A DNA stretch of 64,000 nucleotides, from contig NZ_BCNV01000001.1 in assembly GCF_001570725.1 (NCBI RefSeq), positions 3,782,001-3,846,000 on the forward strand, given 5' to 3'. Source of the DNA: Paenibacillus amylolyticus (GTDB lineage: Bacteria > Bacillota > Bacilli > Paenibacillales > Paenibacillaceae). The notes beneath the pieces were generated by a model. It was not told where the DNA came from, did not search any database, and was given only the letters and a program-made list of their open reading frames with translations. This document shows positions 16,592-26,080 of this stretch, piece by piece. Each line of letters begins with the position of its first letter. Position 1 is the first letter of the stretch. Position numbers and translations under genes: made by a program.

Positions 16592-17054
16592 GATCTGCAC
16601 CCCCTAAGGCCAACCCGTTCATGGTTTCGCTCTTCAGCTCAATTCCCGTGATGCGTATCCGCATCGAGCCTGATGGCGTATGAACAGACCGCACTTCCCC
16701 TTTACTGCCAAGCAGTAATTGACTCCCTACAGGGGAGAGGAAGGAAATACGTCCCTCATCCGGATCCGTATCATCTGGCATGACAATCATGAACGAATCT
16801 GACGTATGAAAATCGATATATTCAAAATCAATATGACTGCCGATCAATACAGCCGAGTCCAGATCTTCATCAGGACCGAGGAGCAGTTTTTCCACATACT
16901 GCGTATACGCCAGCAACTGTTTTTCCAACTGTATTCGCTCCGGATCACGCACGTCAAAATAGGCGTCGAGAAATGTTCTTTTCTCTTCACCCAATGTAAA
17001 TAGCTGGCTCACCAGCTTCTCTCTGCAATTTTGGCGGGAAGTCCTATGGTTCAT
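16581..17054 (-). CDS. GreA/GreB C-terminal-domain protein at the head of the kht operon
   Basis: A 157-residue protein. Residues about 75-145 look like the C-terminal domain of transcription elongation factors GreA/GreB: VLIGSHIDFEYID, then DPDEGRISFLSPVGSQLLLG, then RITGIEL. The N-terminal part is helical but shorter and unlike the GreA coiled coil that enters the polymerase secondary channel, and no acidic tip pair is evident. It may bind RNA polymerase through the C-domain (as Rnk and related proteins do). GTG at 17066 lies inside the ribosome site, so the ATG at 17054 is chosen (GGGGGTGA eight bases upstream). It overlaps both the upstream short ORF and khtT. Confidence 0.72.
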   Translation of the reverse strand: MNHRTSRQNCREKLVSQLFTLGEEKRTFLDAYFDVRDPERIQLEKQLLAYTQYVEKLLLGPDEDLDSAVLIGSHIDFEYIDFHTSDSFMIVMPDDTDPDEGRISFLSPVGSQLLLGSKGEVRSVHTPSGSMRIRITGIELKSETMNGLALGGADHAL

Positions 17055-17118
17055 AATAGATTTCACCCCCTATACAAGCCTTGTTCTCCATGTTGATTGG
17101 CATGTTTCTCTTCATCAT
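17044..17118 (-). CDS. 24-codon ORF leading the Gre-like/kht operon
   Basis: AAAGGAGG lies eight bases before an ATG that opens 24 codons (MMKRNMPINMENKACIGGEI then YYEP). Its stop lies eight bases inside the following gene, giving a clean overlap suited to coupled translation. Its ribosome site is the best in the operon. I recognise no family; it may be a leader peptide or a small protein. Confidence 0.45.
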   Translation of the reverse strand: MMKRNMPINMENKACIGGEIYYEP

Positions 17119-18828
<1,710 letters not shown>

Positions 18829-18885
18829 GTTAAATACAGAATAATATGGAGAGATACCTGAATAACGGTAGGTTTCTCCACGATC

Positions 18886-18925
18886 AAAGGGCGTTCCTAT
18901 TAACTTGGGGAACGCCCTTTTTTCC
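18886..18925 (+). terminator. Intrinsic terminator of gdhA
   Basis: AAAGGGCGTTCC and GGGAACGCCCTTT arms with a ten-base loop, then TTTTTCC. Confidence 0.9.
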
Positions 18926-18986
18926 TTGTTATCAATTGATCTAATCCCAGGGCAATGGTAAAGTGGTACTGACGTAATTTCATCTA

Positions 18987-19012
18987 TTTGTACTATTATT
19001 TTGTACTATTAT
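18987..19012 (+). repeat. Two contiguous 13-bp direct repeats before a ribosome site
   Basis: TTTGTACTATTAT occurs twice in immediate succession, ending one base before AAGGAAG of the gene at 19028. Each copy contains a -10-like TACTAT/TATTAT. Confidence 0.7.
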
Positions 19013-19027
19013 AAGGAAGTGTTTACA

Positions 19028-19882
19028 TTGTCTAACCAACCATTTGCCAGCACTGTGAGTCCTCATCTGAGCGCAGACTGCGAGCAATGTTTTGGCCTGT
19101 GCTGTGTTGCCTTGCCCTATGGCAAGTCATCCGACTTTGCTTTTGAAAAAGCCAGCGGCACACCCTGCCCCAATCTGCGCACGGACAATCGCTGTGGTAT
19201 CCATACCCAGCTTCGGCAGAAAGGGTTCAAAGGCTGTACGGTATACGACTGTTTCGGAGCTGGACAGAAGCTGTCCCAAGTGACCTACGCGGGCAAAGAT
19301 TGGCGGGATCATCCGGAGTCTGCAAACGAGATGTTCGATTGTCTGCCTGCCTTGCGACAACTTCACGAGTTGCTCAGTTATATGAAGGAAATGATGATGA
19401 GACCGGAAACGTCATCACTTCACTCGGCATTCGGTGAGCTATACGAGGAGATCGAGCGCTTGAGCAATCTGGAGCCTGCGTCCCTTCTCCGTCTGGACAT
19501 CGCCGACTATCGGTCCACTGTGAATCAACTCCTGGTTCAGGCAAGTGAAATGGTACGTGCCAATGTGCCACCCAGCGCTCATGGACAAGGGAAGTCGAAG
19601 AAATCTAAAAAACGTACGGGAAGTGACTTTTTTGGTGCCAACTTAAAGGGAGCTGACCTGCGGGGCGCAAGCTTCCGGGGAGCATTAATGATCGCGGCCG
19701 ACCTCCGAAATGCAGATACACGAAATGCGGATTGGATTGGCGCAGACTTGCGGGATACGGATCTGGGCGATGCAGACCTGAGAGGTGGCATCTTCCTGAC
19801 GCAATCGCAGATTAATGCAGCCAAAGGTAATCTGAATACCAAGTTGCCAGATCATTTAAACATCCCCTCACACTGGATGTAG
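19028..19882 (+). CDS. Cys-cluster plus pentapeptide-repeat protein
   Basis: A 284-residue protein of two parts. Residues about 15-80 hold many Cys (CEQCFGLCCVALPYG, then CPNLRTDNRCGIHTQL, then GCTVYDCFG), resembling the metal-chelating CxxCxxxCC proteins of the YkgJ type. After a helical linker and a basic patch (GKSKKSKKRTG), residues about 200-265 are pentapeptide repeats of A(D/N)Lxx form (GANLKGADLRGASF, then ADLRDTDLGDADLRGG), which build a right-handed beta-helix. The TTG at 19028 with AAGGAAG eight bases upstream is the likely start (MSNQPFAS); an ATG at 19001 has no site. Function unknown; some pentapeptide proteins shield DNA gyrase, but that is not shown here. Confidence 0.8.
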   Translation: MSNQPFASTVSPHLSADCEQCFGLCCVALPYGKSSDFAFEKASGTPCPNLRTDNRCGIHTQLRQKGFKGCTVYDCFGAGQKLSQVTYAGKDWRDHPESANEMFDCLPALRQLHELLSYMKEMMMRPETSSLHSAFGELYEEIERLSNLEPASLLRLDIADYRSTVNQLLVQASEMVRANVPPSAHGQGKSKKSKKRTGSDFFGANLKGADLRGASFRGALMIAADLRNADTRNADWIGADLRDTDLGDADLRGGIFLTQSQINAAKGNLNTKLPDHLNIPSHWM

Positions 19883-19979
19883 GGTGCCGTCTCGGCAAGA
19901 GCAAGAGCAGGAATACAAACCGGAATGTACCTTGCTAATTCATTCATAAGATATATGAATCGAATACAGCAACAGCAAA

Positions 19980-20022
19980 AAAACAGCTCGTCCTAAACAT
20001 CCAAGGACGAGCTGTTTGTTAT
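19980..20022. terminator. Bidirectional terminator
   Basis: AACAGCTCGTCCT and AGGACGAGCTGTT arms with a nine-base loop, A-rich on the left and T-containing on the right, between convergent genes. Confidence 0.8.
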
Positions 20023-20046
20023 TGAAACTACAGGAATGAAGCGGAA

Positions 20047-21024
20047 TTATAACAAGTCGCGGCGAAGATCTTCAGCCGATTTCGGAGACAAGTGACCGAG
20101 CGGAATATCAAATACCGTCTTCGCTCCCTTATGTCCTTCCACGCTCAAGCGTTGTGCGGCTCTGGCATACGCCACAAGTACGCTCGCTGTAAATTCAGGA
20201 TTGCTGTCGAGTTTCAGACCAAATTCAATAATTTGCTTTTGACCGTTACCTGTAACCCCACTGCGAATTACAAATCCACCATGAGGCATACCTTCATGCT
20301 CGGATTTCAATTCTTCTTCGGTAATGAACGTTACCGTTGTATCGTAATCTGCAAAGTAGTTAGGCATCGACACAATCGTCTCACGGATCTCATCCTGATT
20401 AGCACCATCTTCTGCTACCACATAACATTGACGCAGATGTTTCTCGCGTGTAGACAGCTCTGGTGTCTCCCCTGTACGAATGCGGTTGATCACCTCTTCA
20501 ACAGGTACAGTATATTGTACACCTGCCTTAACGCCTGGAACACGACGAATCGCATCCGAGTGGCCTTGGCTCACACCTTTGCCCCAGAACGTGTACTCTT
20601 TTCCTTCTGGCAGGATGGACTGTGCAAGAAGACGGTTCATGGAGAACAAGCCTGGGTCCCAACCTGTGGAAATGACACTTACGTGACCGCCTTGCTCTGC
20701 CGCAGCATTCACTTCTTTGTAGAATTCAGGAATCTTCGCATGTGTATCGAAGCTGTCTACCGTATTGAACAACTTGGCGATGGCTGGTGTCTGCTCTGGA
20801 AGGTCGGTTGCAGAACCACCACAGAGGATCATAACATCAATCTTGCCTATGTATTGCTCCGCTGCAGAGATATGCTCAAAACGTACTTCTGTGCTTTCAG
20901 CGACCATCTGCTCCGGATTACGACGTGTAAACACAGCAATCAGTTCCAGATCCTCGTTCTGGGAAATGGCTTTCTCTACACCTTTACCCAAGTTACCGTA
21001 ACCAACAATACCCACTCTAATCAT
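20047..21024 (-). CDS. ddh: meso-Diaminopimelate D-dehydrogenase
   Basis: A 325-residue NADP-dependent enzyme that makes meso-diaminopimelate directly from tetrahydrodipicolinate, serving lysine and peptidoglycan synthesis. The N-terminal Rossmann motif is VGIVGYGNLGKGV; then CGGSATDLPEQTP, VSVISTGWDPGLFSMNR and FWGKGVSQGHSDAIRRVPGV, the highly conserved substrate region of Ddh. Full family length. The ATG at 21024 has GGAGAGG seven bases upstream; a TTG two codons earlier overlaps less well. It stands alone between terminators. Ddh is a one-step alternative to the acetylase/succinylase routes and occurs in Corynebacterium and some Bacillales. Confidence 0.95.
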   Translation of the reverse strand: MIRVGIVGYGNLGKGVEKAISQNEDLELIAVFTRRNPEQMVAESTEVRFEHISAAEQYIGKIDVMILCGGSATDLPEQTPAIAKLFNTVDSFDTHAKIPEFYKEVNAAAEQGGHVSVISTGWDPGLFSMNRLLAQSILPEGKEYTFWGKGVSQGHSDAIRRVPGVKAGVQYTVPVEEVINRIRTGETPELSTREKHLRQCYVVAEDGANQDEIRETIVSMPNYFADYDTTVTFITEEELKSEHEGMPHGGFVIRSGVTGNGQKQIIEFGLKLDSNPEFTASVLVAYARAAQRLSVEGHKGAKTVFDIPLGHLSPKSAEDLRRDLL

Positions 21025-21121
21025 GTTCAATCCTCTCCTGTCTTCTTCTATAGTTGTCTATTACTCTATTCTAATGATATAACATACCATGTAACCTGTC
21101 AGGTTTCCAGTTCGAAATAAA

Positions 21122-21172
21122 AATACCTTGCAGCGGTGCAGCAATAATGCGGCTCCGTATGCAAGGTATTAT
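21122..21172 (-). terminator. Intrinsic terminator of the lipoprotein gene at 21235
   Basis: On the - strand AATACCTTGCA and TGCAAGGTATT arms are followed by TTTATTT. The loop is long (about 27 bases) and has internal pairing. Confidence 0.75.
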
Positions 21173-21234
21173 GGCGTTCACTCGTTATTTTAGGAAGAAA
21201 AAACCAGGAAAGAACAATAGCCCTTATCTTCTGC

Positions 21235-21816
21235 TTATGATTCTGTCCAGGTCAACGTCAGTTCAATGACGCCTTCCTGTCCCGCCAATGTTCCTCCAAT
21301 TAAGGACCAGACATCCTGCGTCTCCGGATCGGTTCCCTGAATGATAATATTTTTGTCATCGATCGTCTGACCCGCATCCGTTAACTTTTTGGCGTTGAAG
21401 TAATCTTTATACAGCTGGGATACGGTTTTCATATCTTGTTCAGTCGAGAAAATCACCATGGCTGATTGCTTTCCTTCATTCTCACCGGAATTGGCTAAAC
21501 GAATCGTTGCATCTTCCGGTAGTGGGAAGTCACTTGGCAAGTTCTCTGGCAACTCATTGGTTCCAGCAATGGCTTCCTCACCACGATCTGAATCCGAGTC
21601 GGCTGGCGCAGTCGTACCTTCCGTTTCGGTCACTCCACTTGTTGCTGCTTCGCTTGTACCTTCATTAGTCGCTTGTTCAACAGTTCCGGAGGAAACTTCA
21701 GTGTCCACCTTCTCCGTATCACCTGTCGGTTCGTCTGCCGCACTGCTGCAAGCACTCAAGGCCACCATCATCGCCAGTGCCGCACAGACTATTACATAAT
21801 TCCTTCTCTTCACCAT
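21235..21816 (-). CDS. Hypothetical lipoprotein
   Basis: A 193-residue lipoprotein: signal with lipobox LSAC (Cys23), then a Thr/Ser/Glu/Asp-rich linker (about residues 25-85), then a compact domain (LPSDFPLPEDATIRLANSGE through VIELTLTWTES). The PxPxGA-like opening followed by a strand-helix pattern recalls small secreted domains of Bacillales, but I cannot name a function. AAGGAG lies nine bases before the ATG. The gene follows the small membrane protein at 21848 by about 30 bases and is probably co-transcribed with it and the hydrolase at 22045. Confidence 0.75.
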   Translation of the reverse strand: MVKRRNYVIVCAALAMMVALSACSSAADEPTGDTEKVDTEVSSGTVEQATNEGTSEAATSGVTETEGTTAPADSDSDRGEEAIAGTNELPENLPSDFPLPEDATIRLANSGENEGKQSAMVIFSTEQDMKTVSQLYKDYFNAKKLTDAGQTIDDKNIIIQGTDPETQDVWSLIGGTLAGQEGVIELTLTWTES

Positions 21817-21847
21817 CCGTTATCACTCCTTCTTCTTCGTTTATGTG

Positions 21848-21994
21848 CTAATCACGTTCAAACGACTGGATCACAGGCACCGCATGAACGTTATTCTTGA
21901 CCCATATCACGGATACAGATAATACACTTAAAGATAATAGACAACTGGCTACAAGTATGGATAGGAATCGGGTGATTACTCTAAACTTTTTCAC
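21848..21994 (-). CDS. Small secreted or membrane-anchored protein, 48 residues
   Basis: The GTG at 21994 follows GAGGAGGGAAGC, a strong site, and opens a 48-residue product starting MKKFRVITRF, with one long hydrophobic segment and a short polar tail ending in SFERD. A longer form from the ATG at 22048 overlaps the upstream hydrolase stop as ATGA, the usual coupling arrangement, and would add an acidic stretch. Either way the gene sits inside an operon between the hydrolase and the lipoprotein. Unknown function. Confidence 0.6.
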   Translation of the reverse strand: MKKFRVITRFLSILVASCLLSLSVLSVSVIWVKNNVHAVPVIQSFERD

Positions 21995-22044
21995 GCTTCC
22001 CTCCTCCTCATCCTGTTCATCATGTGTTTGTGGAATTATGTAAC

Positions 22045-23028
22045 TCATAGGTCACTGGACGGTGTCACTAATTTCATGATCTCGGCAGCGACAATATCCG
22101 GCTGACTTTTGTGAATACTGTGTTTCGCATGTGGAACTGTCAGTTGTGTTCCATGTCTTGACCATGAAGCAAAATCCGCTTGATCGGTCTGCCATGCCTC
22201 ACTGTCCTCATCCGAATCCTCCGAACCGGCTGTCAGGATCGTCAGGGGGAAATCGAACTTCGTTTTATTCTCAAGCACACACGCTGCATTCGTTCTGGAA
22301 TTCCGAACCTCTTCCATGACATTGTCATTGTACGCATGTCTTAACGTGGATATCATGACGGCCTTTTTCATCGGTTCCGTTACCAGTTTCGGGTCAATGA
22401 CCAGAGATGCCATCATACGATCCGATTGCAGCAACGTTCGTGCGATGCCTGTTTTCACGAGAAAACGGGACCAATCCATCATCCATTCCGGTATATCCAT
22501 CTCCGCACGGCTATAGTACTCTGGGCTTCCACCATCGATCATGACCATGCCAGCAACCTCATCAGGATACCTTTGTGCGAACCGTAGTGTCTCCAGCGCA
22601 CCCATAGAGTGACCTACCATAATGTAAGGCGGACGTTGACCGGATGTTCGCAGCAATTGGTGGATCTCTTCCGAGATGGTGTCGATATCACGAGGTTCAT
22701 CCGTATAATCGCTGTATCCATACCCGAACCGATCATATACCGCAATTTTCACCTGTGATTTCAACTTGTCATATAGCGGGCTGAAATCCACATAAGGATT
22801 GGGCGTACCCCAGTCTGAGGCAAATACCACCGTTACCTCTCCTTTGCCAGCTGTGTAGAGATGCATGTTGCGACCACTCACTTCATAATACTTGCCTGGC
22901 GGGGGATAGGACTTCATATCCTGCGTGGATTGATAAGCCTCATACGCCGTTCCCGTCAGCAGTAAAAGCCCTGTGGCGAGCATTATGCCTCCCAGCACTT
23001 TAAACCCTCTCCGTAACCCCTTCTTCAT
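22045..23028 (-). CDS. Membrane-anchored alpha/beta hydrolase
   Basis: A 327-residue alpha/beta hydrolase with an N-terminal membrane anchor (about residues 10-30) and the catalytic domain outside. Nucleophile elbow MVGHSMGALETLRFA (Ser about residue 142), preceding VAVYDRFGYGYSD-like strand (IAVYDRFGYGYS), and catalytic His in VPHAKHSIHKSQPD. Probably an extracytoplasmic esterase or lipase-like enzyme; the substrate is not evident. GGGG and AGAG purine stretches precede the ATG at 23028. The stop overlaps a possible ATG of the next small gene by four bases. Confidence 0.82.
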   Translation of the reverse strand: MKKGLRRGFKVLGGIMLATGLLLLTGTAYEAYQSTQDMKSYPPPGKYYEVSGRNMHLYTAGKGEVTVVFASDWGTPNPYVDFSPLYDKLKSQVKIAVYDRFGYGYSDYTDEPRDIDTISEEIHQLLRTSGQRPPYIMVGHSMGALETLRFAQRYPDEVAGMVMIDGGSPEYYSRAEMDIPEWMMDWSRFLVKTGIARTLLQSDRMMASLVIDPKLVTEPMKKAVMISTLRHAYNDNVMEEVRNSRTNAACVLENKTKFDFPLTILTAGSEDSDEDSEAWQTDQADFASWSRHGTQLTVPHAKHSIHKSQPDIVAAEIMKLVTPSSDL

Positions 23029-23162
23029 CTTCTCTACCCCTTATCCCAAAGGTTCATCTGTATATGTATGCTTCAATCGTACCCAAGAAATAGCTGAATT
23101 GAAACAATCCGGAGTCCAGTTCTTTCCCCAACCAAAGTCCAGTCTCTCCCCCCTACCTGTGA

Positions 23163-23209
23163 AATAAAAAAAACTGCAAATCTCCCATTCAGGAAACTTG
23201 CAGTTCATC
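23163..23209 (-). terminator. Intrinsic terminator of exoA
   Basis: On the - strand AACTGCAAG and TTTGCAGTT arms are followed by TTTTTTATTT, about 55 bases after the exonuclease stop. Confidence 0.8.
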
Positions 23210-23263
23210 TATACTTGTATTCTAAAACTCTTACCTCAATCTATCTCACGATGATCCTTTTAC

Positions 23264-24019
23264 CTATAGTTGCAAAGTAAGACCCACCGGGCAATGATCA
23301 CTGCCCATCACGTGGCAGTCGATATGCGCATCTGCCACCTTAGGTGCCAATTGATTGGATACTAGAAAATAATCAATGCGCCATCCCACATTCCGTTCTC
23401 TAACTTTTGGCATATAAGACCACCAGCTGTACACATCCGTACGATCCGGGTACAGATGGCGGAAGCTGTCCACATAACCAGAAGCAAGCAAATCGGTCAT
23501 CTTGCCACGCTCTTCAAGGGTAAATCCCGAGTTGCCCAGATTGGGCTTCGGATTCTTCAGATCAATCTCCTGATGAGCCACATTCAGGTCACCACAGACG
23601 ATAACCGGCTTAGTCTCCTCCAATTGCAGAATGTACCCCCGGAATCGATCCTCCCATTCCAGACGGTAAGGCAGCCTGGTCAGATCCCGCTTCGCGTTAG
23701 GTGTATAGACGTTTACCAGATAAAAATTATCATACTCCAGTGTAATCATCCGGCCTTCCGGCTCGCTGTCTTCCTCCATCCCGTAACGAACGGATATAGG
23801 CTTGATGCGGCTAAATACAGCGGTACCGGAATATCCTTTTTTGATCGCATAATTCCAATATTGATAAACATCTTCCCCCAGGTCCATCTCAATCTGTCCG
23901 GCTTGCAATTTGGTCTCCTGAAGGCAGAAAATGTCCGCCTGACTCTCCTGATAATAATCCATGAATCCTTTGGTCACGCATGCCCTTAAGCCATTCACAT
24001 TCCAGGACACCAGCTTCAT
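23264..24019 (-). CDS. exoA: Exodeoxyribonuclease III (AP endonuclease)
   Basis: A 251-residue Mg-dependent exonuclease III/AP endonuclease of base-excision repair. Motifs in order: LVSWNVNGLRAC, FCLQETKLQ with the metal-binding Glu, YSGTAVFSR, LVNVYTPN, CGDLNVAH with catalytic Asp/Asn, WRIDYFLVS and the terminal GSDHCPVGL with the Asp-His pair. Length matches B. subtilis ExoA (252). AGGAGATGAGG lies close before the ATG. Monocistronic, with a good terminator; no LexA box seen upstream. Confidence 0.95.
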   Translation of the reverse strand: MKLVSWNVNGLRACVTKGFMDYYQESQADIFCLQETKLQAGQIEMDLGEDVYQYWNYAIKKGYSGTAVFSRIKPISVRYGMEEDSEPEGRMITLEYDNFYLVNVYTPNAKRDLTRLPYRLEWEDRFRGYILQLEETKPVIVCGDLNVAHQEIDLKNPKPNLGNSGFTLEERGKMTDLLASGYVDSFRHLYPDRTDVYSWWSYMPKVRERNVGWRIDYFLVSNQLAPKVADAHIDCHVMGSDHCPVGLTLQL

Positions 24020-24128
24020 ATCCTCATCTCCTCACATCTCTCCAATATAGCATGGGCACATTCAGAGGGACAAGCCTTACGGCTCTGGAATGAGATGGAG
24101 TCATTGGAATCCTTATGGGCTGACTTGC

Positions 24129-24686
24129 CTATGTTTCGCTTCGCAACTTGGAGAACACCGCAAGGTCAATATATCTGCCTTTCTCAAACTCATGTTGCCG
24201 CAGTACACCTTCCTGTTGAAAACCAAGTTTGTGTAACAGGCGAATTGACGCCTCGTTTTCCGGTTCAACCTTCGCTTCAATCTTGTTGAGCTGCATATTT
24301 GTGAATCCAAAATGTAACACAGCATGTGCCACTTCCGTCATCACACCGCGGCCCCAGAAAGAGGAACGCAAGTCGTATCCAATCTCTGCACGGTGATGTA
24401 CATCTTCATAGTTCAGGAACCCACAGGTTCCGATCACTTTACGAGTTTCACGGTCTTCAATCATCCAGCGTAAACCCGTGTGTTCCTTGAAAATCTTCGT
24501 ATACCAGTTCATCTCACCCTGTGCATCCTCCACAGATTCAAAGGGAGTGAATGGCATATATTGAATCACAGCTTCATCCGAATATAACGCCAACAAATCG
24601 TGACTGTCCTTGGCCTCGGCTGACCGGAGGAAGAATCGTTCTGTCTGAATTAATGGAAATAGATCAAATCTAAATTGCTCACTCAT
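24129..24686 (-). CDS. GNAT N-acetyltransferase, RimJ/RimL-type
   Basis: A 185-residue acetyl-CoA-dependent N-acetyltransferase. It begins with the (L)IQTERFFLRSAEAKD motif of RimJ/RimL-type enzymes, has IGYDLRSSFWGRGVMTEVAHAV (acetyl-CoA pyrophosphate loop) and ends with the NEASIRLLHKLGFQQEGVLR motif. Targets of such proteins include ribosomal protein termini and small molecules; which one is unclear. The ATG at 24686 has AAAGGAG seven bases upstream; the longer in-frame reading to 24707 would run over that site. Confidence 0.87.
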   Translation of the reverse strand: MSEQFRFDLFPLIQTERFFLRSAEAKDSHDLLALYSDEAVIQYMPFTPFESVEDAQGEMNWYTKIFKEHTGLRWMIEDRETRKVIGTCGFLNYEDVHHRAEIGYDLRSSFWGRGVMTEVAHAVLHFGFTNMQLNKIEAKVEPENEASIRLLHKLGFQQEGVLRQHEFEKGRYIDLAVFSKLRSET

Positions 24687-24814
24687 GCGAGGTCTCCTTT
24701 GCAACATTCATTGTAGAAGTCCATTTTACTACACTTGCCTTCATCAAGCTTTTACTATTAATATGTTCTATTAAGGCATTACTGTAGAAAAGGATACATA
24801 GGAGAGGACGTGCT

Positions 24815-25951
24815 ATTATCACACAATCATATGACGTTATTATCGTTGGAGCTGGCTCCATGGGCATGAGTGCAGGTTATTATCTATCGCGCAGTGGATG
24901 CAAAACTTTATTAATCGATGCCTTTGATCCTCCGCATACGGAAGGAAGTCATCACGGAGATACCAGACTGATTCGCCATGTGTACAGTGGTGGGCCTGAC
25001 TATATTGCCATGGCATTACTTGCACAGAAGTTATGGCACGAGCTGGAGGAAACGACTGGAGACCAACTTTTTGTTCCATCCGGTGTATTGAATGTAGTCG
25101 ATCCGGAGATTCACTCCTTCCACAACCGATTGAGCGATGCAGATGATGCAGGCATTCGTTATGAAACGTTGCACGCAGCCGAGGTGATGAAACGCTGGCC
25201 AGGTATTACAGTACCTGAACATTACGAGGGTATGTATGAGCCTGATGCGGGTTATTTGTATAGTGAACGCTGTATCCGTGCCTATCGCAAGGCAGCAGAG
25301 GCTCATGGTGCTACTTTGTTAACTCACACTCGTGTGGAGCATATCGAATACGGACCACATTCCGTGGCCGTTCAGACTTCAGGTGGTGAGACATACCATG
25401 CGAATCAAATTATCCTGAGCGCTGGTGCCTGGTTTCAGACGTTAAAACCTTTCGTGGATCTTCCGATTCAGGCTGTGCGTAAAACGGTTGGGTGGTTTGA
25501 TGTACCAGAGGCTTTGTATGATGAGGAACATTTCCCTGGATTTACACTGGCAGGAAAAGAAGGTATATATTATGGATTTCCAAGCATTGGCGGATCAGGT
25601 CTGAAGATGGGGCGTCATGATACAGGTCAGGTGTGGACACCAGGAAATACCATGGACCCTTTTGGTGCGGAAGAAACGGACGAGGGTGATCTGCGCAGGC
25701 TGCTCGAACTTCATATGCCTCAGGCAGCTGGAGCATTGAAACGTGGTAGTGTATGCAAGTATGAATTTACTTCGGATGAAGATTTTATTATCGACCGGCA
25801 CCCTGCCCATGAACGTGTGTGGCTCGCAGGTGGTTTCTCCGGTCACGGCTTCAAGTTCGCAAGTGCCATTGGGCAAATTCTAGCCGACTTGGTGCAAACG
25901 GGGCACACGGATCAGGATATTAGCAGGTTCGCCCTATCCCGTTTTCGTTAA
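24815..25951 (+). CDS. FAD-dependent sarcosine/N-methyltryptophan oxidase family, with an ATT start
   Basis: Monomeric sarcosine oxidase-type flavoenzyme (378 residues) that oxidises N-methyl amino acids. The dinucleotide motif VIIVGAGSMGMSAGYYLSRS, acidic end DAFDPPH, and HHGDTRLIRHVYSGG all match SolA/SoxA; the Cys in SVCKYEFTSDEDFIIDRHP corresponds to the covalent FAD site, and AGGFSGHGFKFASAIG follows. The nearest ATG (24860) would delete the GxGxxG motif. Upstream of it there is no ATG, GTG or TTG before the in-frame TAG at 24785; ATT at 24815 lies seven bases after AGGAGAGG and gives MITQSYDVIIVG, so it is the best start. An unusual start or a sequence error are the two readings. Confidence 0.85.
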   Translation: MITQSYDVIIVGAGSMGMSAGYYLSRSGCKTLLIDAFDPPHTEGSHHGDTRLIRHVYSGGPDYIAMALLAQKLWHELEETTGDQLFVPSGVLNVVDPEIHSFHNRLSDADDAGIRYETLHAAEVMKRWPGITVPEHYEGMYEPDAGYLYSERCIRAYRKAAEAHGATLLTHTRVEHIEYGPHSVAVQTSGGETYHANQIILSAGAWFQTLKPFVDLPIQAVRKTVGWFDVPEALYDEEHFPGFTLAGKEGIYYGFPSIGGSGLKMGRHDTGQVWTPGNTMDPFGAEETDEGDLRRLLELHMPQAAGALKRGSVCKYEFTSDEDFIIDRHPAHERVWLAGGFSGHGFKFASAIGQILADLVQTGHTDQDISRFALSRFR

Positions 25952-25985
25952 GTACAAGACGGGTGAATGAACATATGTATGTATA

Positions 25986-26066
25986 AAATAGCTACTTTCC
26001 TAGAGGGTGCAGTGTTGCTCAAAGCACTGCACCTCCAAGAAAGAAGGAAACGTAAGATAGTTATTT
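25986..26066. terminator. Long inverted repeat between convergent genes
   Basis: Central stem GGTGCAGTG/CACTGCACC (loop TTGCTCAAAG). The symmetry continues outward imperfectly (TTTCCT/AGGAAA, AATAGCTA/TAGTTATT). Likely a two-way terminator for the oxidase and the GH30 gene. Confidence 0.6.
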
Positions 26067-26080
26067 CATGCCGACCCACA

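Noticed and set aside
20092..21120. A 342-codon + strand frame across the ddh gene.
   Set aside because: It mirrors ddh on the other strand; composition is Cys/His-rich in the way shadow frames are, with no motif or start signal.
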